Shown here: positions 1 through 7,803 of the stretch, in pieces
Layout: each line of letters opens with the position of its first letter
Position numbering within the stretch: the first letter of the stretch is position 1
Assembly (NCBI GenBank): GCA_030680355.1
Contig: JAUXVF010000031.1
Coordinates: 310,001-374,000, forward strand
Direction of reading: 5' to 3'
Length of the DNA: 64,000 nucleotides
DNA from: Caulobacter sp.
GTDB taxonomy: Bacteria; Pseudomonadota; Alphaproteobacteria; Caulobacterales; Caulobacteraceae
Notes under the pieces: generated by a model
Told to the model about the DNA's origin: nothing
Seen by the model: the letters and a program-made list of their open reading frames with translations, nothing else
Database searches by the model: none
Made by a program: the position numbers and the translations under genes

Positions 1-452
1 AGGCGACCGCCAACGCGATCGCGGGCAAGAGCGACTTCTTCTTCCAGGCCTTTGACACCTACGACTCCTATCGGCTGCTGATCCAGCGGCTGTGGGACAA
101 GACCGGCTACGGCATCGACGACATGGACCTGGTGAACATCTACGACGGCTTCTCGTCGCTGGCCCTCGAGTGGATCGAAGCGGCCTTTGATGTCCGGGGC
201 GAGGCCGGCAGGCTGCTCGAGGACTCCTGGGACGCCAAAACAGGACGATTGCTGTTCAACGGCCGCATTCCGATGTCGACCCACGGCGGCAACCTGGGCG
301 AGGGGCGGGTCCAAGGGTTCGGCCACGTTATGGAGGCCGTGCGTCAGCTGCGTGGCGACGCCGGCTCGCGTCAGATTGCGGGCGCCCAGAGGGTGCTGGT
401 GACCAACGGCAACAATCCGGTCAATGCGGGTATGATCCTGCGTGCCGGTTGA
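1..452 (+). CDS. Thiolase (SCP2/lipid-transfer type), C-terminal part
   Basis: The reading frame is open from position 3 to the TGA ending at 452, so the gene begins left of the window and only about 149 C-terminal residues are seen. The segment NIYDGFS and the later STHGGNLGEGR are the hallmark C-terminal blocks of thiolase-like lipid-transfer proteins: Tyr-Asp-x-Phe stands where classical thiolases have NEAF, and the His-Gly-Gly block carries the conserved His. The C-terminal Cys block (CxGGG) of classical thiolases is replaced by TNGNNP. The gene probably cleaves or forms a C-C bond in an acyl-CoA intermediate. It lies next to a TetR gene and ahead of a catabolic cluster. A partner DUF35 gene, if any, would be upstream and unseen. 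Confidence 0.8.
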   Translation, partial: ATANAIAGKSDFFFQAFDTYDSYRLLIQRLWDKTGYGIDDMDLVNIYDGFSSLALEWIEAAFDVRGEAGRLLEDSWDAKTGRLLFNGRIPMSTHGGNLGEGRVQGFGHVMEAVRQLRGDAGSRQIAGAQRVLVTNGNNPVNAGMILRAG

Positions 453-546
453 CGAGTCCCGCCGAATTGGTGACACCGGCGGCGTTATGCGAACGACTCG
501 TCAGCGGGCGGCCCCGCCGATGGGGGAAGCGGCTAAAGGTAGAGGA

Positions 547-1284
547 ATGCATCTGGCCGATTCGATCCTCAACGAGAACCTGATCTATTCGAGCCCCAAG
601 ATCTTTGAGCGGCGGCGCCGCATCTTGAGCACGACGCGGGAGCTCATCGCCCAGCACGGCTACGACGGCTTCAGCATTCGGGAGCTCTGCAACCAGGCCA
701 AGGTTGCCCCCCAGACGATCTACAAGGCCTTCGAGAGCAAGGAGCGGCTGGTCTCGCTGTCCATCCGCCACCACTTCAGCAGCTTCGTTGAGTCCCAGCA
801 TTTCTATTACGACAAGAAGACTCTTCAGGGCGCCATCGAACATCTGATCGTCAGCGATGATCACATGCACGACTCACGCAAATTCGTGATAGCGGTCGTG
901 GCGATCTACTTCTCGCAGACTGCGGACCAGGATCTGCTGGTCGCCGCGCGCACCAACATCCTGGGCACCCTGTTGCCCTGGGCGATCGAGTTGCGCGAAC
1001 GGGGACATCTGCGCGTTGGAATGAGCGTCGAGACGTTCGTTCATTCCGTAGTGGGGCTTCTGTTCACGGTCTCGCTCGATTGGTGTCGCGGCGACATTTC
1101 CAACGACGAGTTCATCTTCAAGAAGCTGGAGGCCCTGCTGTCGTATGCCAGCGGCGCCACCCGGGGCGCGGGCCGCCGGGAGATCGACCTCTATCTCACC
1201 GACCTGCTGGGCAAGCGCCGCCTGTTCGAAGAAATCAAGGCGGTGGCCGGCCAGCCGCAGCTGGACCAGCCGCAACCGGCCTAG
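547..1284 (+). CDS. TetR/AcrR family transcriptional regulator
   Basis: A 245-aa protein with an N-terminal helix-turn-helix typical of TetR repressors: the segment RRILSTTRELIAQHGYDG is followed by FSIRELCNQAKVAPQTIYKAF and then a divergent helical ligand-binding domain of about 180 residues. The ATG at 547 is preferred because AAAGG lies 7 bases upstream; longer in-frame starts (442, 487, 520) would run into the preceding thiolase gene or lack a ribosome site. The effector is unknown; by position it may control part of the neighbouring catabolic cluster, perhaps responding to a CoA ester or to the substrate. The gene is convergent with the enoyl-CoA hydratase, 43 bases away. Confidence 0.9.
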   Translation: MHLADSILNENLIYSSPKIFERRRRILSTTRELIAQHGYDGFSIRELCNQAKVAPQTIYKAFESKERLVSLSIRHHFSSFVESQHFYYDKKTLQGAIEHLIVSDDHMHDSRKFVIAVVAIYFSQTADQDLLVAARTNILGTLLPWAIELRERGHLRVGMSVETFVHSVVGLLFTVSLDWCRGDISNDEFIFKKLEALLSYASGATRGAGRREIDLYLTDLLGKRRLFEEIKAVAGQPQLDQPQPA

Positions 1285-1327
1285 GTCCTTGCCCTGACGG
1301 GCGAGCACCGGCCAATCCGCCCTTCAG

Positions 1328-2167
1328 CTACGGCTTTTTGGCCGCCACCAGTCCGCCGGCCCCGCGCGGGTCGATCGGCATTCCGTGCACCTGCATGTTG
1401 TGGCTGTGGCCGAGCTGGTGCAGCGCGAACGCGGTCTGCATGGCTGAAATCCGGCCCTGCGCGTCCTCGGCGGCGTTGACCGCCTCCTTGGCCAGTTTCA
1501 GCGCGAACAGCGGCTTTTCGGCGATGCGGCTGGCGAGATCCAGCGTGAACGACTCCAGGGTCTCGGCGCTCACGACATGATTGACCATGTGAAGGCGATG
1601 GGCCTCCTGGGCGGACAAAAAGTCGGACGTAAACAGCATTTCCTTGGCCTTCCGCGGCCCCAGTTCCCAAGGGTGGCCGAAATATTCGACGCCGGTCATG
1701 CCCATGGACACCGTATTGTCCGCGAAGGTCGCGTCCTCGCTGGCGACAATGAGATCGCAGGGCCAGATCAGCATCAGACCACCGGCGATGCACTTGCCTT
1801 GCACCTGGGCGATCGTGGGCTTGGGCAGGTTCCTCCAGCGCTCCGTGAGCCCTTGGTAGAGCTCCTTCTCCCGCGCCATCCAGCCCTCGGCGCCGGCGCA
1901 GGTGAAGCCGCACCAGGTGCCCACGGTCTCGTGCTCGGCCAGGCTGCCGATGGGGTCGGCCTCGCGGAGGTCATGTCCGGATGAGAAGTGGGGGCCGTTG
2001 GCGGCCAGGATAATCACGGAAATCTCGTCGTCCCTGGCCGCCATGTCGAAGGCGGCGTTCAGTTCGTAGAGCAGCCGGGTGTCCTGGGCGTTCCTGGAGG
2101 CGGGACGGTTTAGAACAATGCGAGCGACCCGCGGCGCGGGGGTTTCATAAAGCACGGTCTCGAACAA
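1328..2167 (-). CDS. Enoyl-CoA hydratase/isomerase family protein
   Basis: A 279-aa crotonase-fold protein, close to the usual family length. It begins MFETVLYETPAPRVARIVLN, followed by the first oxyanion-hole segment SSGHDLRE and the second, CIAGGLMLIWPCDLIVA. A glutamate-containing stretch (GMTGVEYFGHPWELGPRKA) occupies the usual catalytic region. It probably hydrates or isomerises an unsaturated acyl-CoA, or hydrolyses a ring, during beta-oxidation-like steps. It is the last gene of the leftward Rieske block, but a 118-bp gap with its own candidate operator separates it from the SDR, so it may be transcribed independently. Exact reaction not determinable. Confidence 0.88.
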   Translation of the reverse strand: MFETVLYETPAPRVARIVLNRPASRNAQDTRLLYELNAAFDMAARDDEISVIILAANGPHFSSGHDLREADPIGSLAEHETVGTWCGFTCAGAEGWMAREKELYQGLTERWRNLPKPTIAQVQGKCIAGGLMLIWPCDLIVASEDATFADNTVSMGMTGVEYFGHPWELGPRKAKEMLFTSDFLSAQEAHRLHMVNHVVSAETLESFTLDLASRIAEKPLFALKLAKEAVNAAEDAQGRISAMQTAFALHQLGHSHNMQVHGMPIDPRGAGGLVAAKKP

Positions 2168-2228
2168 GGCGTCCCTCCCAGGATGGTCGTGGGCCCCGGA
2201 TCGCGTCCTGGGCTTGGTTTTCTAATTC

Positions 2229-2243
2229 GGTATCATGTTCTAG
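2229..2243 (-). promoter_or_regulatory. Candidate TetR/KstR-like operator ahead of the enoyl-CoA hydratase gene
   Basis: Read on the minus strand this is CTAGAACATGATACC, 62 bases ahead of the enoyl-CoA hydratase ATG. A near copy, CTAGAACGGGATACA, occurs ahead of the TonB-dependent receptor at 31174. Both resemble an imperfect form of the actinobacterial KstR box TnnAACnnGTTnnA. This is a pattern match only; which protein binds it is unknown. Confidence 0.35.
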
Positions 2244-2285
2244 TTTTAAGGGGCTGCCAATGGAAATCCAGGGCGCCGCCGCGGA

Positions 2286-3056
2286 TCATCCCGCCGTTGA
2301 CAGTCCCCCGTCGCAGGGAATGGTCGCCCCGGTCAGGAAGGCTGATGAGCGGGAGGCGAGGAAGATCGCCACGCCGCCGATGTCGTCAGGTCTGCCGAGC
2401 CTGCCGAGCGGCGTCTTGCGCAGGACGTCTTCCCCAATCTCCTCAAGGGTCGCGTCCGTCATCCGGGTCGCAAAGAAACCAGGGGCGATGGCGTTCACCA
2501 GGATGTTCTCCGGGGCGAGGGCCTTGGCCATGTGCCGGGTCAGCATCAACATCCCCGCCTTGGAGGCCGAATAGGCGAACGAGTCGAAGGCCGGCGGCGC
2601 AATGCCGTCGATGGAGGCGATGTTGATGACCCGGGCCGGCCGGTCGGCGCCGACGGCCCTGCGCAGGGCGGGCAGCAGCTTCTGGGTCAGGAAGAAGGGC
2701 GCCTTGAGGTTCAGGTCGAACGTCTTGTCCCAGCCGCTTTCGGGAAAGCTTTCCAACGGCGCGCCCCAGGTGGCGCCGGCATTGTTGATCAGGACGTCCA
2801 GACCGCCGCCTCGCCGATCAATAGCGGCGACCAGTCCGTCGATGCCCGCGGTTGTCGACAGGTCAAAGGGCAGGGACTCGCACCGGCCGTTGGCCGACAG
2901 TTCATCGGCGAGCGCCTGGCAGGCCTCGGCCTTGCGCGAGGAGATCAGCACCACCGCGCCGCTGTCGACAAAGGCGCGGGCGAGCATCTCGCCGATGCCG
3001 CGGCTGCCGCCGGTGATCAGCACGACCTTGTCGCGCACGTCGAACAGGCTGTTCAC
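2286..3056 (-). CDS. Short-chain dehydrogenase/reductase (SDR)
   Basis: A 256-aa classical SDR. The NAD(P)-binding motif TGGSRGIG sits at residues 15-22, NNAG at 91-94, and the catalytic set is complete with Ser148, Tyr162 and Lys166 (YSASK). It ends with the usual PCDGG dimer region. Its place directly downstream of the Rieske oxygenase subunits (14-bp gap) would fit a cis-dihydrodiol dehydrogenase role, as BenD has beside BenAB. However, the sequence looks more like the 3-oxoacyl-ACP reductase/gluconate dehydrogenase group than BenD, so oxidation or reduction of a hydroxyacyl-CoA or steroid-like alcohol is equally possible. Confidence 0.88.
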   Translation of the reverse strand: MNSLFDVRDKVVLITGGSRGIGEMLARAFVDSGAVVLISSRKAEACQALADELSANGRCESLPFDLSTTAGIDGLVAAIDRRGGGLDVLINNAGATWGAPLESFPESGWDKTFDLNLKAPFFLTQKLLPALRRAVGADRPARVINIASIDGIAPPAFDSFAYSASKAGMLMLTRHMAKALAPENILVNAIAPGFFATRMTDATLEEIGEDVLRKTPLGRLGRPDDIGGVAIFLASRSSAFLTGATIPCDGGLSTAG

Positions 3057-3070
3057 GATCCGATGCGCCG

Positions 3071-3586
3071 TCAGATGCTGTAGAAGTCGAGGACATTGGG
3101 AATGGTGTCGTTGTTCACGGTCGAGCGGCGACTGATGATCTTCAGGCTCTCCCCAAACCGGCGCAGAACGTGGCTCTGCTGCCCGAAGAAGGCGTGGGCC
3201 TGGTCCAGCCGATAGACGTGGACGACCCAGTTGGCGTCGACCTGGATATCGCCGCCCGGCAGGTCCGTGATCCGGGTGATGCTGGTCATGTGGCAGGTGC
3301 GCGGCAGCGGCATGGACGCCAGCGACTTGTGGGTCCGGACGCGGAACACCCTGTCTTCGAGGCCCGAACGGTTGGGGTAGTAGATCAGGGACAGTTCACC
3401 CTGCGGGTCACTGGTGACGGAATACTCGTCCTTCCAGGCGGGGACCCAGTAGCTGGCCTGGTCCCAGTAAAGGTCGAGCCAGGCGTCCCACTCGCGGTGG
3501 TCGAGCAGGTAGCCCTCAAGCATGATGAGATCCCGGGCCCGGTCGTGGACGGAGCTGGCGGCTGCGGGCATGGTGATGGTGGACAT
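3071..3586 (-). CDS. Aromatic-ring-hydroxylating dioxygenase, beta subunit (BenB/XylY type)
   Basis: A 171-aa protein of the SnoaL/NTF2-like fold used as beta subunit in alpha3beta3 Rieske oxygenases. The segments LEGYLLDHREWDAWLDLYW and YWVPAW, and the later DRVFRVRTHKSLA, are typical of benzoate/toluate dioxygenase beta subunits. It lies 4 bases behind the alpha-subunit gene, so the two are translationally close and surely form one complex. The beta subunit has no cofactor; it stabilises the hexamer and can influence substrate range. Family assignment is confident; the substrate is not known. Confidence 0.9.
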   Translation of the reverse strand: MSTITMPAAASSVHDRARDLIMLEGYLLDHREWDAWLDLYWDQASYWVPAWKDEYSVTSDPQGELSLIYYPNRSGLEDRVFRVRTHKSLASMPLPRTCHMTSITRITDLPGGDIQVDANWVVHVYRLDQAHAFFGQQSHVLRRFGESLKIISRRSTVNNDTIPNVLDFYSI

Positions 3587-3590
3587 GGCG

Positions 3591-4949
3591 CTAGCGCTCC
3601 GCGGTCTGGGCGGCCGGCTTGGCCAGGGCGTCCGACAGCAGGCTGAGCCACTTGTGATGCTGGTTCAGATAGATGCCCTCGTCCTGCAGTCCGCTGCCGC
3701 CATACTGAGGGGTGAAGCCGAGCCGACGGGCGCGCTCGTCATCGCCCTTGATGAGGTTCTTCGAACCGCGCGAGACGTCGCTCCATTCGGCCTTTCGGGC
3801 CTTGTAGCCCTGCTGGGTGGCGTTGAAAGCGGCCAGGTCGTCAGGCGTGGCCATCCCCGAGGCGTTGAAGAAGTCCTCGTACTGGCGAAGCCGGGTAGCG
3901 CGCCGTTCCGGTGTATCGCTCTTCGGAGCGAAACAGACGGCGGTGACCAGCGTCTTGTCCACGGCCAGGGGCCGGAACATGCGGATCTGTGAACTCATCT
4001 GGTCCATCAGAAACAGGTTCGGATAGAGGAAGAGGTTGCGCCAGCAGTCGGTCATCCACTTGGCGCGGTCTTCGCCGAACTCTTCCACGTAGCGGGCGCG
4101 AGAGGCATAGGCCGGCCGAATCTGGGGATTGGGCGACTCGTTCCACAGCACGACGTGCCCGTTCTCGAACGCGTAATAGCCGCCGGCGTATTTGCTGAAG
4201 TTGCCGACATCCACCGCCTCGACGACCTTGCGGCCATTGGCGATCCGCTGACGGTTGTCGACCGTCATGACGTAGTTTCCGTGGATCATGTTGACGTGGT
4301 AGCCGTCGACGCCATTTTCCGCCTGGAGCTTCCAGTTGCCGTCGTAGGTGTAGCTGTGTGAGCCGGGCAGGACCTCGATTTCCCCGTTGGGATCCTGGTC
4401 GACGATGAGGTCGATGAAGGTCCGGGAGGCGCCCAGATACTCCTCGAGTTCGGGGACGTCCGGGTTGAGGCTGGCGAAGATGAAGCCGCGGTAGCTGGCC
4501 ACCTTCGGGGCGAGCGTCAGATCATGGTCTTCCTTTTTGAAGCCGCTGCCGTAGCCCGACGTCTCGTTCTCTCCGCAGCTGATGACCTTGCCGGTGTTCT
4601 CGAAGCTCCAGCCGTGGAAGGGGCAGACGAACAGCTTCTTGTTGCCGCACTTGGCCAGCTCCAGGGTCGCGCCGCGGTGGGCGCAGGCGTTCAACAGGGC
4701 CTTCAGCCCCTCGTCCCGGGTCCGCGTCAGAATGATTGGCTGGCGGCCAAGGTGGGCGGTGAGGAAGTCGTTGGGGTTGGGGATCTGGCTCTCGTGGGCG
4801 ACATAGACCCAGCTGCCTTCGAAGATGTGCTTCATCTCCAGCTCGAAGATCTGTTCGTCGGTGAACATGCGGCGATGAACGCGGAAAACCCCGTCGTCGG
4901 GCCGTTCGTCAATCATGCCGCCAAGCTCTGCCGCGGTGATCGTCGTCAT
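3591..4949 (-). CDS. Rieske ring-hydroxylating oxygenase, alpha subunit (BenA/XylX-like)
   Basis: A 452-aa catalytic subunit. The Rieske [2Fe-2S] motif is Cys89-x-His91-x17-Cys109-x2-His112. The mononuclear-iron motif is EN(211-212)...Asp215...His218...His223, with the third ligand expected in the ATPDD segment near residues 368-371. The overall pattern, including ANGNWKL-like YDGNWKLQAENGVDGYH and QYEDFFNASGMATPDD, follows the benzoate/toluate/anthranilate dioxygenase group. The ATG at 4949 is preferred over 5015 because AAGGGA lies 7 bases ahead. The enzyme should insert O2 into an aromatic acid or related ring. No reductase or ferredoxin gene is adjacent, so electrons must come from elsewhere. 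Confidence 0.92.
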   Translation of the reverse strand: MTTITAAELGGMIDERPDDGVFRVHRRMFTDEQIFELEMKHIFEGSWVYVAHESQIPNPNDFLTAHLGRQPIILTRTRDEGLKALLNACAHRGATLELAKCGNKKLFVCPFHGWSFENTGKVISCGENETSGYGSGFKKEDHDLTLAPKVASYRGFIFASLNPDVPELEEYLGASRTFIDLIVDQDPNGEIEVLPGSHSYTYDGNWKLQAENGVDGYHVNMIHGNYVMTVDNRQRIANGRKVVEAVDVGNFSKYAGGYYAFENGHVVLWNESPNPQIRPAYASRARYVEEFGEDRAKWMTDCWRNLFLYPNLFLMDQMSSQIRMFRPLAVDKTLVTAVCFAPKSDTPERRATRLRQYEDFFNASGMATPDDLAAFNATQQGYKARKAEWSDVSRGSKNLIKGDDERARRLGFTPQYGGSGLQDEGIYLNQHHKWLSLLSDALAKPAAQTAER

Positions 4950-4996
4950 GTCGCCATCCCTTGAACGCGGCGGTGTGTGGCCCGCCTTGTTGGTCA

Positions 4997-5024
4997 TTGA
5001 CTGGCATGCTAGCATTTATATCGG
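4997..5024 (+). promoter_or_regulatory. Promoter with putative GntR operator (ACTGGCATGCTA element)
   Basis: The divergent spacer between the Rieske alpha gene and the GntR gene holds TTGACT and TATCGG hexamers 16 bases apart on the plus strand. Between them lies ACTGGCATGCTA, containing the perfect palindrome ATGCTAGCAT (5006-5015). The same 12-mer recurs at 6783, ahead of the extradiol dioxygenase, at almost the same distance from the start codon (98 versus 100 bases). The simplest reading is an operator of the adjacent GntR protein. Not tested. Confidence 0.5.
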
Positions 5025-5097
5025 CGGGTTCAAGGGGGCCGCTCCCCAGCAGCGGGGTTCGTGGATCGGACGTTACGCGGTAATGGGGGCGTCGTGA

Positions 5098-5850
5098 ATG
5101 TTGGCGAGCGAGGCGTCCGTGATGGAAGGTGAATCCCCGGCTTTGGGTCTGTCCCCGGGCGTGGTCGAAAAGCCGTCGATGGCGGGAGAGCGGCTTCGCT
5201 CCGGTTCGGCTCCGTCCGGCAAGGCCGGCGAGATCGCCGAAGAGCTGGAGCGGCGGCTGATGCTGGGAACTTATCGCTTTGGGGAATCGCTTTCGATCAT
5301 CCAGCTGGCCCAGCAATTCGACGCCAGCCGCCAACCGGTAAGCGTGGCGCTCTCCCACCTGCGCAGCATCGGCTACGTCGACATCATCCCCCAGGTGGGC
5401 TGCCGCGTCGTGTCGCCGTCCGCGGCGGAAATCACGGACTTCTTCCTGGCCATGGGCAAGATGGAAGGCGTGGTGGCCGGCTTCGCCGCCGAGCGCCACC
5501 AGACGGATGAGGGGCGCGACCTGGCGAGCATCGCCAGCCGGGCGTCGGCCGCGAACCTGGACACGGTGTCGGGCCGCGCCGCCTACATCCGCACGGTCAA
5601 TCAGTTCCACGACCAGATCTGGCGCATGGCCCGTTCCCCCACCCTGGAGGGCCGGATCGCCAAGCTGAGAAAGCTGTCGATCTTCTATCTCTGGCAGGGC
5701 GCGCCCATCCTGGCGCCTCTGGCGGCCCAGCAGTTGAACCAGGAGCGGATGGAGATCGCCGTCGCCATCGTCGGCCGTGAAGTTGAACAGGCCGGACGGC
5801 TGATGGAGCGCCATATCGCCGGCAAGCCCGTCGTCAACGGAATGTCGTGA
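5098..5850 (+). CDS. GntR family transcriptional regulator (FCD/FadR-like)
   Basis: A 250-aa regulator with an unusually long N-terminal extension (about 40 residues), then a winged helix (EIAEELERRLMLGTYRFGE ... IQLAQQFDASRQPVSVALSHL) and a helical C-terminal effector domain. The sequence SRQPVSVALSHLRSIGYV is the recognition-helix region. GntR/FCD proteins usually bind carboxylic acids or CoA esters and repress neighbouring genes. It is divergent from the Rieske operon, and its promoter carries a palindromic element also found ahead of the extradiol dioxygenase gene, so it is a good candidate regulator of both blocks. The downstream ATG at 5122 could be the true start. Confidence 0.88.
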   Translation: MLASEASVMEGESPALGLSPGVVEKPSMAGERLRSGSAPSGKAGEIAEELERRLMLGTYRFGESLSIIQLAQQFDASRQPVSVALSHLRSIGYVDIIPQVGCRVVSPSAAEITDFFLAMGKMEGVVAGFAAERHQTDEGRDLASIASRASAANLDTVSGRAAYIRTVNQFHDQIWRMARSPTLEGRIAKLRKLSIFYLWQGAPILAPLAAQQLNQERMEIAVAIVGREVEQAGRLMERHIAGKPVVNGMS

Positions 5851-5891
5851 AGGCCTAAGGGCGGGCGTAAAGAATATGCAAGGAAAACAAT

Positions 5892-6740
5892 TTGATATCG
5901 CTTGAGGGTAAAGTGGCCGTGGTCACCGGCGGTGCGTCCGGCATCGGCCAGGCGACCGTGCGCATCATGTCCCGCCTGGGCGCCAGCGTCGTTATCGCTG
6001 ACGTGGACGAGGCCGGATCCGAGGCCCTGGCGTCGGAACTGACAGCGGGGGGCGGTCAGGTCATCGCCTGTCGCGCTGACATCCTCGTCGAGGACGACAT
6101 CAAGGGAATGATCGAGACGGCGGTCGAGCGGTTCGGCGGTCTCGATATCCTGCACAACAACGCCGGCATCCCGCGCACCATCGCGCCCGACTGCGAAGTG
6201 ATAGACCTGCCTTTGGAGTGGTGGCGCAAGACCATCGACGGTCATCTGACCAGCGCCATGCTCGGCTGCAAATACGCCATCCCGCACATGGCGGCCCGCG
6301 GCGGCGGCGCCATCGTCAACACCTCGTCGAGCTCTGCGCGCTACGCCACCGTCGATCTGCCATCCTACAGCGTCGCAAAGGCCGGACTGCACCAGCTCAC
6401 CCGGGAGGTCGCCGCCACCTACGGCCGCGACAACATTCGATGCAATGCGGTGGTCCCTGGCGCGGTGATGACGCCGCGGGGCCGGGCGACCCTGCCGCCC
6501 GACATCTTCAGACTGTTCGCCACCAACACCGCCCTGCCGCGCCTGGCCATGGCCGAGGACATCGCCAATGTCGTCGTCTTCCTGGCGTCCGACATGGCGG
6601 GCATGATCACCGGCCAGGCCATCGAGGTGGACGGCATGATGATGCACAAGCTGCCCTACTGGCTGCCGAAAATGCAGGCCAGCCGCGGTGAGAAGTTCGA
6701 AGCGAGCACTTTCCAGTACACGGACATGCCCGACGCCTGA
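5892..6740 (+). CDS. Short-chain dehydrogenase/reductase, TTG start
   Basis: A 282-aa SDR. TGGASGIG at residues 12-19, NNAG at 89-92, Ser cluster 145-148, Tyr159 and Lys163 give a complete catalytic set. The start is a TTG preceded by AAGGA with 7-base spacing; the protein then reads MISLEGKVAVVTGG, the normal N terminus of the family, and no ATG is available nearby. After the usual MITGQ...VDGG-like end (here VDGMMM) it carries an extra tail of about 35 residues rich in charged residues. It follows the GntR gene by 41 bases and may be cotranscribed. Substrate unknown; probably a hydroxy- or keto-intermediate of the pathway. Confidence 0.87.
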   Translation: MISLEGKVAVVTGGASGIGQATVRIMSRLGASVVIADVDEAGSEALASELTAGGGQVIACRADILVEDDIKGMIETAVERFGGLDILHNNAGIPRTIAPDCEVIDLPLEWWRKTIDGHLTSAMLGCKYAIPHMAARGGGAIVNTSSSSARYATVDLPSYSVAKAGLHQLTREVAATYGRDNIRCNAVVPGAVMTPRGRATLPPDIFRLFATNTALPRLAMAEDIANVVVFLASDMAGMITGQAIEVDGMMMHKLPYWLPKMQASRGEKFEASTFQYTDMPDA

Positions 6741-6777
6741 CTGACCGGGCCGGGGCGGCGTCGGCCGTATCTCTGCG

Positions 6778-6808
6778 TTGCAACTGGCATGCTACAATGT
6801 TATCTCCG
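6778..6808 (+). promoter_or_regulatory. Promoter with second copy of the ACTGGCATGCTA element
   Basis: TTGCAA (6778-6783) and TATCTC (6801-6806) are 17 bases apart, and the element ACTGGCATGCTA starts at 6783 inside this spacing. The 12 bases are identical to those in the GntR/Rieske divergent promoter at 5000, and the flanking bases are also partly alike. It lies about 100 bases ahead of the extradiol dioxygenase ATG at 6883. Probable operator for the same regulator. Confidence 0.5.
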
Positions 6809-6882
6809 TCATCGAGGCCGACAGAGCTTCGGATCATAACAATCGTGCCGGGCGTCGCCCTGCGCGCCGGGGAGGACAGGAC

Positions 6883-7770
6883 ATGGCTGCAGTCACCGAG
6901 CTGGGCTACGTGGGTTTCAACATCACGGACGCCGACGCCTGGCGCCGGTTCGCGACCGATGTCGTCGGACTGGAAGTGCTCGACGAGGGCGAGGCCGACC
7001 GGTTCTACCTGCGGATGGACTACTGGCATCACCGCTTCGTCATGCACATCAGCGATGTGGACGACATCGCCTATTCGGGCTGGCGGGTGGCCGACGAAGG
7101 CGCTCTGGACGAGATCAAGGCGCAGCTGACGGCGGCGGGCTACAGCTATCGGGACGGGTCCCGTGAAGAGGCGGCGGAACGCCGCGTTCTGGGCCTGATC
7201 AAACTCGAAGACCCGTCAGGCAACCCCGTCGAGATTTTCTTCGGCCCGTTGATCGATTCCCATCTGCCCTTCCATCCGGGTCGGCGGATGCACGGTCGCT
7301 GGCTGACCGGCGATCAGGGCCTTGGGCATGTGCTTATCCAGGCTGACGATCATGCCGACACCCACCGGTTCTATTCCACGATCGGGCTGAAGGGGCATAT
7401 CCAGTACCACCTGAACACTCCGGGCGGGATGGTCGAGCCCTGCTTCATGTATTGCAATGATCGCCAGCATTCCCTGGCATTCGGGGTCAACGGTCCCAAG
7501 CGGATGGGGCACTTGATGCTGGAGTATGCGGACCTCAATGACCTGGGCAAGGCCCACGACCTCGTCCGGGCGCAAGGCATCGATGTGGCCCTGCAGCTGG
7601 GCAAGCACGCCAATGACGACGCGCTCACCTTCTACTTCCTGACGCCGTCGGGCTGGGCCATGGAACTGGGCTGGGGCAGCGCCAAGGCGTTCCGCCAGCA
7701 ACAGTATCACCTGAGCGACGTTTTCGGCCACGGCGTCGAAGTGGCCGGCACCCTTGATGTCGAGCTCTAG
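6883..7770 (+). CDS. Extradiol ring-cleavage dioxygenase, VOC superfamily (BphC/HsaC/EdcB type)
   Basis: A 295-aa two-domain type I extradiol dioxygenase. In the C-terminal domain the Fe(II) ligands are His149 (GLGHV), His210 (RMGHL) and Glu261 (AMELGW). The acid-base residues His196 (QHSLAF) and Tyr251 (FYFLTPSG) of the BphC family are also present. It should cleave a catechol-like ring next to the hydroxyl pair, giving a 2-hydroxy-6-oxo (meta-cleavage) acid. The ATG at 6883 follows a GGAGG and fits the family start; the longer frame from 6778 lacks this. The gene heads a rightward block that also holds a fused 2-oxoacid oxidoreductase, a pairing known from estrogen 4,5-seco degradation. Substrate unproven. 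Confidence 0.92.
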   Translation: MAAVTELGYVGFNITDADAWRRFATDVVGLEVLDEGEADRFYLRMDYWHHRFVMHISDVDDIAYSGWRVADEGALDEIKAQLTAAGYSYRDGSREEAAERRVLGLIKLEDPSGNPVEIFFGPLIDSHLPFHPGRRMHGRWLTGDQGLGHVLIQADDHADTHRFYSTIGLKGHIQYHLNTPGGMVEPCFMYCNDRQHSLAFGVNGPKRMGHLMLEYADLNDLGKAHDLVRAQGIDVALQLGKHANDDALTFYFLTPSGWAMELGWGSAKAFRQQQYHLSDVFGHGVEVAGTLDVEL

Positions 7771-7803
7771 GGCCTCGACCGGCAACCTGGATCTGGCGCG
7801 GCC

